Below the pieces are notes generated by a model. The model saw only the letters and a program-made list of their open reading frames with translations. It had not been told where the DNA came from and did no database searches. DNA of 64,000 nucleotides. Origin: Halorubrum halophilum (GTDB lineage Archaea; Halobacteriota; Halobacteria; Halobacteriales; Haloferacaceae). Positions 40,964 through 48,347 of this stretch are shown piece after piece (position 1 is the first letter of the stretch; every line of letters begins with the position of its first letter). Location: contig NZ_BBJP01000023.1 in NCBI RefSeq assembly GCF_000739595.1, forward strand, positions 186,001-250,000. The letters are read 5' to 3'. The position numbers and the translations under genes were made by a program.

Positions 40964-42070
40964 ATGGACGAAAAGCGGTTCGTCATCGCCCTCTTCGGAC
41001 TCATCGTCGCGCTGCTCGTCGGGTTCATCGCCTACCGGTTCGTCGCTCCGCTCACGGTCGCCGTCTTCCTCTACTACTCGACCCGTCGCCTCTACCACCG
41101 CCTCGAACGCTTCCGGCTCCCTGCCCGAGTCAGAGCGGTGGCATCGCTCTCGCTGATCGGCATCCCGCTCATCGGACTCCTGAGCTACACCGTGCTCCTC
41201 CTGCTGATAGAGGCGCGACGGTTCATCGAGCAGTATCCGGTCGCCGAGACGGTCGGCGCCGAGAACTCGTGGGTCGGCGATCTCGCCGCCCTCTCGGACC
41301 CGACGTTTGAGGGGGTCATGCAGGCCTACCAGTCCGGGCAACTGGATCCGCTCATCGACTTCATCTCCGAGGAGGCGGGGCTGCTAGCGGGCGTGGTCTC
41401 GGGGCTCGCGTTGAACCTCCTCATCACGATCGTCGTCACCTACTACCTGCTGCTCGACGGCTCGAAGTTCCACGAGTGGCTGCTCTCGTTCGACGACGAC
41501 GCTATCGTCCGCGAGTACTTGGAGGCGGCCGACGCCGAGCTGGAGTCGGTGCTGTACGGGAACCTGCTCAACGTCATCGCCATCTCGATCATCGCCGTCG
41601 TCACGTACACCGGCTACAACGTGGTCGCGCCCGAGATCGCTGAAGTTCCGTACCCGGCGCTCGCAGGCGCGCTCACAGGGATCGCAAGCCTGATCCCGGT
41701 GATCGGGATGAAAATCGTGTACATCCCGATCGCGGCGGTGGCCGCGGTCCCGTCGATCCTCGGCGACGAGGTCGCCGCGCTCGTGTACATCGCGGGGTTC
41801 CTCGTCGTCGCCGCGATCGTCGTCGACACGATCCCCGACATCGTGCTCCGCCCCTACTTCAGCGGGAAGACCACCCACGTCGGACTGCTCATGCTCGCGT
41901 ACATCTTCGGTCCGGTCGTGTTCGGGTTCCACGGGCTGTTCCTCGCGCCGATCGTGCTCGTGTTGGCGCTCACCTTCGCCGACACCGCCCTCATCCGGTT
42001 GCTCGGTGGCGACTCCGAGCAGACGGGTCCGGAGGTCCCGCGCGGACAGCGCCAACTCGACGAGTTCTGA
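40964..42070 (+). CDS. AI-2E/PerM-family membrane transporter
   Basis: A 368-residue membrane protein with about seven helices (FVIALFGLIVALLVGFIAY, ASLSLIGIPLIGLLSYTVLL, LALNLLITIVVTYYLLLDG). The conserved C-terminal region GALTGIASLIPVIGMKIVY and VLRPYFSGKTTHVGLLMLAY matches the family. Some relatives export autoinducer-2 or act as Na+/H+ antiporters; the substrate here is unknown. A proton/sodium antiport role would suit a halophile but is inference. Confidence 0.85.
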   Translation: MDEKRFVIALFGLIVALLVGFIAYRFVAPLTVAVFLYYSTRRLYHRLERFRLPARVRAVASLSLIGIPLIGLLSYTVLLLLIEARRFIEQYPVAETVGAENSWVGDLAALSDPTFEGVMQAYQSGQLDPLIDFISEEAGLLAGVVSGLALNLLITIVVTYYLLLDGSKFHEWLLSFDDDAIVREYLEAADAELESVLYGNLLNVIAISIIAVVTYTGYNVVAPEIAEVPYPALAGALTGIASLIPVIGMKIVYIPIAAVAAVPSILGDEVAALVYIAGFLVVAAIVVDTIPDIVLRPYFSGKTTHVGLLMLAYIFGPVVFGFHGLFLAPIVLVLALTFADTALIRLLGGDSEQTGPEVPRGQRQLDEF

Positions 42071-42134
42071 GCGGGGTCCGGCGTCCAGCGCTCGGGCCGA
42101 AAAGATAAACCCCGCTCGACGACCGGAGTGACGT

Positions 42135-43286
42135 ATGCGAGTACACGTCATCGGTCTCGGGGGCGGCGGCGGCCGGATCGCCGACCGGCTCGCGGCCGAC
42201 AGCGACGGAGACCCGTTCCTGCAGGGCGTCAACGCGTTCGACACCGACTCGGCCGCGCTCGACGCCCTCCGGTCGATCGGCGAGTCCCGCCGGTACCGCT
42301 TCGGTGACGCGGCCGGTGGGGGCGGGCTGGACGGCGACCTCCACGCGGCTCGGCGGCTCGGCGACGCTCACGCCAGCGAACTCACCCGGGCGATGGACGA
42401 CCAACAGCCGTCGCTCGCGGAGGCGTTCGTCCTCGTCGTCGGGATCGGGGGCGGTGCGGGCGCGGGCGTCGCGCCGGCGCTGGCCGAGGAGCTGACACGG
42501 CTCTACGACGTTCCCGTCTACGCCGTCGGGGTGCTCCCGACGCCCGCTGAGTCAGCGCCCCGCGAGCCCGACCCGGCCCACGCGAGCGCGACCGGGGACG
42601 GCTCCGAGGACCAACCTCCGGAGCGCCCCCTCGCGGAGAAGAACGCCGCGCGGACTCTCAACGCGCTCTCGGACCGGTGTGCGGCGGTCTTCCCCTTCGA
42701 CAACACCGAGTGGCTTCGTCCGGGGGAGACGCTTGTCGACGCCCGCGACCGGCTGAACGGAGTCGTCGCGGAACGGATGGCGGCGCTGTTCGGCGCCGGG
42801 GAGGCCGACGACGCGGAGTCGACGCCCCAACAGGTCCTCGACGCGAGCGACGTGGCTCGGGCCGTCGGTGACGACGGGGAGATTGCCGCCGTCGGCCGCG
42901 CGACGCAGGCGGTCGAGCCGCCCGAGTCGGGATCGCGGTTCGGGCTCGGACTGTTCGGTTCCTCGGAGCCGGCGGCGGTCGACACGAGCGCGGCGGTGTC
43001 GGCGATCGAGACGACGATCCGGAAGGCAGCCCGCGGGAAGAACACCGTCGAGGTGCCCGACGGGCGTGCCGACCGCACCCTGCTCGTCGTCGGCGGGCCG
43101 CCGGCGTGGCTCAACCGCGAGGCGATCGCGGACGGGCGGCGGTGGCTCGCCGACGAGACCGGCTCCGGCGCAATCTTGAGCGGCGACGCCCCGGTCCCGG
43201 GCGGCGACGAGGTGTTCGCGCTGGTCGTGCGCTCGGGGATCGACGAACCGGCGCGGGTCCGGGAGATCCGGGAGTCGATCGCGTGA
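42135..43286 (+). CDS. Divergent tubulin/FtsZ-superfamily protein
   Basis: A 383-residue tubulin-fold protein, not a standard FtsZ or CetZ. The N-terminal glycine loop is VIGLGGGGGRIADRLA. The GTP-binding signature, GGGTGTG in FtsZ, is GIGGGAGAGVAP at residues 103-114. The T7 catalytic loop NxDxxD is changed to VLDASD at about residues 234-239, where the DxxD spacing is kept but Asn is lost. A 25-residue acidic insert follows VYAVGVLPTP. The C terminus lacks the usual FtsA/SepF-binding tail. Polymerisation and GTPase activity are uncertain. Confidence 0.82.
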   Translation: MRVHVIGLGGGGGRIADRLAADSDGDPFLQGVNAFDTDSAALDALRSIGESRRYRFGDAAGGGGLDGDLHAARRLGDAHASELTRAMDDQQPSLAEAFVLVVGIGGGAGAGVAPALAEELTRLYDVPVYAVGVLPTPAESAPREPDPAHASATGDGSEDQPPERPLAEKNAARTLNALSDRCAAVFPFDNTEWLRPGETLVDARDRLNGVVAERMAALFGAGEADDAESTPQQVLDASDVARAVGDDGEIAAVGRATQAVEPPESGSRFGLGLFGSSEPAAVDTSAAVSAIETTIRKAARGKNTVEVPDGRADRTLLVVGGPPAWLNREAIADGRRWLADETGSGAILSGDAPVPGGDEVFALVVRSGIDEPARVREIRESIA

Positions 43287-43376
43287 TCGCTGGCGATCGA
43301 CCGTCATCGCGCATGTCGGTCGTCGTTGCGCTCTGGAACCCGAACTCGTTAACCGGGTGAGGCGCCCAGTACGCCC

Positions 43377-44111
43377 GTGACCACCCACGCCGACCTCGGG
43401 CTCGACCTCGACGTGCGCGACACGGACGCGGTCGCCGACCGGCGCGACGAGCTCGTCGCCGCCGTGCGGGACCACGCCGGAACGATCGCCTACCAGCTCG
43501 CCAAGCTCCAAGGCGGCGACTACGGCCGACAGGAGCTGTCGACGCCGGGCGGCGAGTGGACCGTCAAACACGAGGCCGGCGAGCTGGAGTTCCTGCTTTT
43601 CTCGCCGACGTCGGGCTCGGACGTGTACGTGATCTCGACGAAACAGCCGCCGGAGCCCGCCGACCTCGCGACCGCGCTCGACGACTACGCGAACTTCGTC
43701 GCGGCGTGGAACGAGTGGGTCGAATCGCTGTCGGGCGTCCTCGACGGCGTGAGCGCCGAGTTCCCGGAGCCGGCCTCGACCGACGGGATCGTCGCCGAGC
43801 GCGACCGCGTGCTGGACCGCGTGCGCGAGACCTGCTCGGTCATGGCCGGCGAGATCCACCGGTACGAGGGCGACGACTACGGCACCTTCACCGCCCGCGT
43901 CGACGGCGACCGCTGGGAGCTGAAGTGGGACGAGGGGGCGGTCTCGTACCTCCGCGTCGGGGGATCGGGCGGGCTCTACCTCCTCTCGCAGTACGAGGCG
44001 CCCTCGGCGGCCGACGTACGCGAGTACGCCGACTCGTTCCGGGGGTTCGTCGAGGCGTACAACGAGTTCGTCGCGGAGTTGGAGAGCGATCTTGAGGCAG
44101 TTGAGTTGTAG
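43377..44111 (+). CDS. Haloarchaeal protein with two homologous halves
   Basis: A 244-residue acidic soluble protein of unknown function. It contains an internal duplication: AVRDHAGTIAYQLAKLQGGDYG and VRETCSVMAGEIHRYEGDDYG (each quoted in part) begin the halves, GEWTVKHEAGELEFLLF aligns with DRWELKWDEGAVSYLRV, and YANFVAAWNEWVESLSGVLDG aligns with FRGFVEAYNEFVAELESDLE. Each half is about 105 residues. The start is GTG. It follows the FtsZ-like gene by 90 nt and could be co-expressed. Confidence 0.72.
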   Translation: MTTHADLGLDLDVRDTDAVADRRDELVAAVRDHAGTIAYQLAKLQGGDYGRQELSTPGGEWTVKHEAGELEFLLFSPTSGSDVYVISTKQPPEPADLATALDDYANFVAAWNEWVESLSGVLDGVSAEFPEPASTDGIVAERDRVLDRVRETCSVMAGEIHRYEGDDYGTFTARVDGDRWELKWDEGAVSYLRVGGSGGLYLLSQYEAPSAADVREYADSFRGFVEAYNEFVAELESDLEAVEL

Positions 44112-44240
44112 GCGCTGGGAAACGGGTGTGAGCGATAGCGGGAGTGGGTATATTGATACGGTGGAGTGGTTGTTTATACGTGATCGAGTGGTGTTGCTGT
44201 CGGCTGTTTATAAGTGGGTAGTGACACTGCGGTGAAAGCT

Positions 44241-44491
44241 TCCAAAGCCCCAGCCGGTGAGGCGGGCGCACGCTCGCTGCGGTCCTCGGTCGTTCGCTTC
44301 GCTCACTCCCTGTGGTCCTTGCGTCGCCTGCGCCCGCCTCACCGGCTGCCCCTTTGAGTCCCACCCGACCGCACAGCCTCACACCTCCCCAGCCTCGTCG
44401 GGCGTCCTCCGCGTTGCTCCGGACGCCCGACTCCCTCGCACCGGCGGTTCGCGCCGCGTTGCGGCGCTCACCGGGGCGCGCCACCGCACAT
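44241..44491 (-). repeat. 251-nt hairpin-rich element, copy 2 (candidate structured RNA)
   Basis: On the minus strand it folds as copy 1 does. H1 at 44473-44445: CGGT/ACCG, opposed GA/GA, GCGCCGC/GCGGCGC and loop AAC. H2: 11 perfect pairs, GTCGGGCGTCC/GGACGCCCGAC, around GGAGCAACGCGGA (44431-44397). H3: arms 44348-44329 and 44270-44251, 20 perfect pairs around 58 nt. A TTTATAAA box at 44495-44502 would start a transcript near 44472, at the foot of H1. Confidence 0.85.
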
Positions 44492-44494
44492 CTC

Positions 44495-44502
44495 TTTATA
44501 AA
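44495..44502 (-). promoter_or_regulatory. TATA box in front of element copy 2
   Basis: TTTATAAA, a strong palindromic TATA box, is centred about 26 nt before the first base of hairpin H1 on the minus strand. Copy 1 has no such box. Confidence 0.55.
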
Positions 44503-44659
44503 CGATCGTCGCTATCGCTCGTGTCTTTTTAAATGGGCTCTTTCCACCAACCGATCTGCAACACTCACTCCCGCTATCGATCAAGGGCTCGTCTTCAGCA
44601 ACCGACTGTGTCGGTGTGGTATGTCTAAACAAAACTATCTCAACGAAGTCGCGTAGTCT

Positions 44660-44677
44660 ATACACAAACATGTGTAT
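44660..44677. promoter_or_regulatory. Palindromic operator-like site upstream of purK
   Basis: ATACACA-AACA-TGTGTAT has 7-bp perfect arms with a 4-nt spacer. It ends about 18 nt before the purK TATA box, a usual place for an archaeal activator or repressor. No regulator is assigned. Confidence 0.5.
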
Positions 44678-44695
44678 TACGCCGTGCAATGTGAG

Positions 44696-44705
44696 AATAT
44701 TTATG
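44696..44705 (+). promoter_or_regulatory. TATA box of purK
   Basis: AATATTTATG is centred 29 nt before the purK ATG, fitting leaderless transcription. Confidence 0.6.
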
Positions 44706-44729
44706 CAGTAACGTCCGGTACCGCCGCGT

Positions 44730-45887
44730 ATGACGATCACGCTACCGGGACCGACGCTCGGCGTCGTCGGCGGCGGTCAACTGGGTCGGATGATGGGGGA
44801 GGCGGTCGCGCCGCTCGGCGTCGAGGTCGTCGTGTTGGACCCGACAACCGACTGCCCGGCCAGCCCCGTCGTCAGCGACCAGATCGTCGGCGGGTTCGAC
44901 GACGCCGACGCGATCCACGAGCTGGCGAGCCGGGTCGACGCCTTGACCTTCGAGATCGAACTGGCCGACCCGGACCTGATGGCCGAGGCGGCCGCCGAAC
45001 ACGACGTGCCGGTCCACCCCGACCCGGACACCCTCCGCACCATCCAAGACAAGCTCGTGCAGAAGGAGGCGCTGGTCGACGCCGGGATCCCTGTCCCCGA
45101 GTTCGCCGCCGTCGCCACCGCAGAGGGGCTCGAACGCGTCGTCGAGGAGTTCGGCGGCATCATGCTGAAGGCCCGCGAGGGCGGGTACGACGGCCGCGGG
45201 AACGTTCCCGTCGACGACCCCGCGGACGCGGCCGACGCGCTCGACGAGGTCGGCGGGAACGCGATGGCCGAGGAGTTCCTCGACTTCGAGCGCGAGATCG
45301 CCGTGATGGGCCTGAAGGGCGCCGACGGCGAGACCCGGACGTATCCCGTCACGGAGACGATCCACCGCGAGGAGATCCTCCGCGAGAGCGTCGCGCCGGC
45401 CCGGACCGACGACGTAGTCGTCGCCGAGGCCGAGTCGGTCGCGCGCGACGTGCTCGACGTGCTCGACGGCCGAGGCGTCTACGGGATCGAGCTGTTCGAG
45501 ACGAAGGAGGGCGACGTGCTCGTCAACGAGATCGCGCCGCGACCGCACAACTCCGGCCACTGGACCATCGAGGGCGCGCGCACCTCGCAGTTCGAGAACC
45601 ACGTCCGGGCCGTCCTCGGGTGGCCGCTCGGCCCGACCGACCTCGTCGCGCCCGCGGTCACGGGGAACGTGCTCGGCGATATCGATGAGACCCAACCCGC
45701 GACGCTGTCTGGCGTCGAGGAAGTGTTCGCGGCCCCAGACGCCGACCTCCACTGGTACGGGAAAGACGACGTGCGCCCGCTCCGGAAGATGGGGCATCTG
45801 ACGGCGACGGACTGCAACGCCGACCGCGACGCCCTGCTCTCGCGGGCGCGAGACCTCCGCGACGGGCTGACGTTCCGGGACGCGTAG
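44730..45887 (+). CDS. purK: 5-(carboxyamino)imidazole ribonucleotide synthase
   Basis: A 385-residue ATP-grasp enzyme that carboxylates AIR with ATP and bicarbonate in purine synthesis. N-terminal LGVVGGGQLGRMMGEA is the family signature. ATP-grasp loops are visible as KLVQKEALVDAGIPVPEF, IMLKAREGGYDGRGN and VLVNEIAPRPHNSGHW. Its product is the substrate of PurE, whose gene lies 2.5 kb downstream; usually the two are adjacent. Confidence 0.96.
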   Translation: MTITLPGPTLGVVGGGQLGRMMGEAVAPLGVEVVVLDPTTDCPASPVVSDQIVGGFDDADAIHELASRVDALTFEIELADPDLMAEAAAEHDVPVHPDPDTLRTIQDKLVQKEALVDAGIPVPEFAAVATAEGLERVVEEFGGIMLKAREGGYDGRGNVPVDDPADAADALDEVGGNAMAEEFLDFEREIAVMGLKGADGETRTYPVTETIHREEILRESVAPARTDDVVVAEAESVARDVLDVLDGRGVYGIELFETKEGDVLVNEIAPRPHNSGHWTIEGARTSQFENHVRAVLGWPLGPTDLVAPAVTGNVLGDIDETQPATLSGVEEVFAAPDADLHWYGKDDVRPLRKMGHLTATDCNADRDALLSRARDLRDGLTFRDA

Positions 45888-45905
45888 TCGCGAACCGGTC
45901 GCCCT

Positions 45906-46157
45906 TCACGAGTTCCGGTCGATCCACGCGCAGAAGGCGTCGAAGTCTTGTGCCCCTGCGCTCTCGGCGATGTCTCTGAGCGTTCCTTTCCGAACTTCGT
46001 CGTGCAACGGGACGGTGACGTGTCTCTCGTCCTCCTCGTTCGTCGGATGCCGGTAGTAGAGTTGTGCGTGGTCGCCGGTAGTTCGTCGCCACTCGAAGCC
46101 GCCGCGGTTGACGAGAACTTTCACGACTGCCCGTCCGGAGAACGTGCGCCTCGTCAC
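45906..46157 (-). CDS. hicA: HicA-type toxin (mRNA interferase)
   Basis: An 83-residue HicA-family protein with a double-stranded-RNA-binding-like fold. FSGRAVVKVLVNRGGFEWRR is the first helix and strand, and the active-site His is in TTGDHAQLYYRHP (GSHxxY-type motif). RHVTVPLHDEVRKGTLRDI is the family C-terminal block. HicA toxins cleave mRNA. The GTG start lies one base after the hicB stop, typical of a coupled toxin-antitoxin pair. It converges on purK with an 18-nt gap. Confidence 0.88.
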   Translation of the reverse strand: MTRRTFSGRAVVKVLVNRGGFEWRRTTGDHAQLYYRHPTNEEDERHVTVPLHDEVRKGTLRDIAESAGAQDFDAFCAWIDRNS

Positions 46158-46158
46158 G

Positions 46159-46428
46159 CTATTCGAGAACGTCGGGCGGCTCCGTGTCTCCGGTCGCGTT
46201 CTCCTCAGGATCGATCCCGAGGTCCTGAAGCTCTTCGTCGGTTGGTTCGCGGCCGATCTCTCCGCGATGGAGCGCGACGGCCTCGTCGAGGTTCTCCAAC
46301 GCGTCGGCTCGTGACTCCCCCTGTGTCGTGACTCCCGTCCCCACGTCTCGGGCGATCCACCAGTCGTCCTCTCGCCACAGCCGGATCTCACCTTCGTGAT
46401 CCGGCCCGTTTTCCGTCGAGCTTGCCAT
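46159..46428 (-). CDS. hicB: HicB-type antitoxin
   Basis: An 89-residue HicB-like antitoxin. The partial RNase-H-like fold is seen in GEIRLWREDDWWIARDVGTG and VTTQGESRADALENLDEAVAL. The C-terminal part is acidic and lacks an evident helix-turn-helix or ribbon-helix-helix, so autoregulation by DNA binding is uncertain. It lies upstream of hicA, the reverse of the common hicA-hicB order. Its TATA (CTTAAC, minus strand of 46455-46460) overlaps that of the divergent Nudix gene. Confidence 0.84.
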   Translation of the reverse strand: MASSTENGPDHEGEIRLWREDDWWIARDVGTGVTTQGESRADALENLDEAVALHRGEIGREPTDEELQDLGIDPEENATGDTEPPDVLE

Positions 46429-46454
46429 TACGGCAGAGTTCGTGCTATTTCGTT

Positions 46455-46465
46455 GTTAAGAGTTA
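46455..46465. promoter_or_regulatory. Shared AT-rich block for two divergent starts
   Basis: GTTAAGAGTTA lies 28 nt before the Nudix ATG at 46488. Its minus-strand reading CTTAAC lies about 29 nt before the hicB ATG at 46428. One TATA-like block thus sits at the right distance for both leaderless transcripts. Confidence 0.5.
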
Positions 46466-46487
46466 GGCAGACGAACGACTGATACGG

Positions 46488-47018
46488 ATGCGTCGACCAA
46501 CGCTCGAATCGATGCCCGACGTCCCCGTGCCTGACGCCCCTCGCGAACGCCAGTCGATCCGGCTCCCGCCGGACCGGATCGAGGCGCTCCGCGAGTGGGC
46601 CGAAAAGGGAACCGCTCTGACTGCGGCGGCCTGCGTCTGCGACCCCGATGACCGGCTCGCGTTCGTGAAGGCGGCGTGGTCGGGGGGCTGGGTCCTCCCC
46701 GGCGGCGCGGTCGGGCCCGGCGAGCCGCCCGCGGTCGCAGCGAGGAAGGAGGTCAGCGAGGAGACGGGACTCGACGCGGCGATCGGCGACCCGGTCGTCG
46801 TCTTCGAGCAGTCGTACGTCGACGCCGAGCGCGAGGCGGTCGCGTTCGAGGCCGAGTACGTCGTCTACGCGGCGCGCGCCGCGGGTCGCATTCCCGACGC
46901 AGCCGAGCTCGGGATCGCTTCCAACGAGATCCGCGCCCCGTGGTGGTTCGAGGCGGTTCCAGAGAACCTGCACGACGGCGATCTTCTCCGCATGTCTCTC
47001 TCAGGAAAGAACCACTAA
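46488..47018 (+). CDS. Nudix hydrolase
   Basis: A 176-residue Nudix protein. The Nudix box reads GAVGPGEPPAVAARKEVSEE then TGL, where the usual Arg of the REUxEE part is Lys; the catalytic Glu residues remain. It probably hydrolyses a nucleotide diphosphate linked to another group. The ATG at 46488 fits the TATA spacing; an internal Met at 46512 is possible. Its last 18 bases overlap the end of the convergent beta-propeller gene. Confidence 0.84.
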   Translation: MRRPTLESMPDVPVPDAPRERQSIRLPPDRIEALREWAEKGTALTAAACVCDPDDRLAFVKAAWSGGWVLPGGAVGPGEPPAVAARKEVSEETGLDAAIGDPVVVFEQSYVDAEREAVAFEAEYVVYAARAAGRIPDAAELGIASNEIRAPWWFEAVPENLHDGDLLRMSLSGKNH

Positions 47019-48224
47019 CCGCCCGCTACCTGTCCCCATCGCCACCGTCGCGAACAGTCTCCCGTCGGCGGCGGTGACGTAGCTCGCGCCGCCGTCGACC
47101 TCGTGTTCGAACTGGGTCTCGCCGACGCGGACGGACAGGACGCCGACGCCCCCACCGACGCCGAGCCCGCGGAGCCGTTCTCCGCCGACGTATATCGTGT
47201 CGCCGACGAGCGCCGGCGGCGTCGGCCGAACGGCGCTTCCGATTTCGGTTCGCCACGCGTGATTCCCGTTCTCGGCGTTCAGCGCGTATAGCCGCCCGGC
47301 CGAGACCGCGAACACTCCGCCGCGACCGACCGCCATGCCCCCTTCGACGAATCCGCGGAGGTCGGCTCGCCACTGCGGCTTCCCGGTTGGGTCGAAACAG
47401 CGAACCGACCCGTCTCCCGCGCCGACTACCACGTCCCCCGACCCCCGTATCGACTCGCCGTCCGGCCCGCGTGACCCGACGACGGTCGGCGGGGTACGGA
47501 TCCCGGCGTCGACGGTCCGGTTCCAGTGTACCCGGCCGTCGTCGTCGACCGCGTACAGCTCCCCACCGGCCGTCGCGGCGTAGACGACGCCGTACACCGA
47601 CGCCAGTGAGTGGGCGGCGGCACGCCGGACGATCCCATCGAGCCGGCGCTCCCACTGCAGTTCGCCCGTCGCGCCGTCGAACGCCCGGAGGTACTCGCCG
47701 GCGCCGATCACCACTCGGTGGTCGTCCCCGCGGTCGACTACGAGAGGCGTCGTCTCCCCGAAGACGTACTCGAACTCCCGACCCCACAGCCGCTCACCGG
47801 TGTCGAGGTCGCGCGCGACCAGCGTGTCGCTCTCCAGGACGTACGCCACGCCGTCCGCGACGGCCGGCGCCCCCGTGTAGCGGAACGCGCTGTTGTCGTC
47901 GGGGGCGACGGCCCAGCGCTGGCTCAGGTCCCCGCGATCGAGCGCGACCACGTCCACGCCGGTGTTCAGGAGAACCGTTCCGGCGGTCACTACCGGGTCG
48001 CCGGCAGGGGTCCCGTCGAACTCGTGTGTACGGTCAGCAGTCGGGTCGTCGCGCGGCGCGACCCCGTTCGGAACCGCTCGCGAGTTCCAGTCGTTGCCGC
48101 CGCCGCTCGGCCAGTCGTACGTCTCGTCGGCGCCGGGATCAGCGTCGAATCCGGTGAGACAGCCGGCGGTAGCCGTCAGTCCGGCCGCTCCGAGCCCGGA
48201 GAGAAACGCGCGTCTGGAGGGCAT
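47001..48224 (-). CDS. PQQ-like beta-propeller lipoprotein
   Basis: A 407-residue exported protein. A Tat signal PSRRAFLSGLGAAGLTATAG runs into a lipobox ending in Cys22. Repeated blades with the AxDxxTGxxxW pattern follow, for example ARDLDTGERLWGREFEY, AFDGATGELQWERR and ALNAENGNHAWRTEIG. These proteins act as scaffolds on the cell surface; some bind PQQ, but the conserved PQQ residues of dehydrogenases are not evident. It is convergent with the Nudix gene. Confidence 0.86.
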   Translation of the reverse strand: MPSRRAFLSGLGAAGLTATAGCLTGFDADPGADETYDWPSGGGNDWNSRAVPNGVAPRDDPTADRTHEFDGTPAGDPVVTAGTVLLNTGVDVVALDRGDLSQRWAVAPDDNSAFRYTGAPAVADGVAYVLESDTLVARDLDTGERLWGREFEYVFGETTPLVVDRGDDHRVVIGAGEYLRAFDGATGELQWERRLDGIVRRAAAHSLASVYGVVYAATAGGELYAVDDDGRVHWNRTVDAGIRTPPTVVGSRGPDGESIRGSGDVVVGAGDGSVRCFDPTGKPQWRADLRGFVEGGMAVGRGGVFAVSAGRLYALNAENGNHAWRTEIGSAVRPTPPALVGDTIYVGGERLRGLGVGGGVGVLSVRVGETQFEHEVDGGASYVTAADGRLFATVAMGTGSGRLVVLS

Positions 48225-48315
48225 ATTCGTCCGGCGGTTCCGCGGCTGAGACCTTCCAACTTGTGGTCGCCGGGCTGTCTATCGACGGCGTACTGGTCGA
48301 CCGCCGGACCGGCAC

Positions 48316-48324
48316 GATTTACAA
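48316..48324 (+). promoter_or_regulatory. TATA box of purE
   Basis: GATTTACAA is centred 28 nt before the purE ATG at 48348 and supports that start. purE therefore has its own promoter separate from purK. Confidence 0.5.
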
Positions 48325-48347
48325 CCCGCCTCGCGTCACTCACACCC

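Larger units (their letters stand above)
44131..44582. repeat. 452-nt composite unit bounded by inverted repeats
   Basis: The outer ends match in inverted orientation: AGCGATAGCGGGAGTGGGTA at 44131-44150 and, on the minus strand, GATCGATAGCGGGAGTGAGT at 44563-44582. Between them lie AT-rich spacer with GTTTATACGTG and GTTTATAAGTG (44152-44240), the 251-nt hairpin core (44241-44491, minus) and a block shared with 22972-23059 (44492-44582). Most of the 618-bp gap before purK is this unit; the rest is the purK promoter region. Confidence 0.75.
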
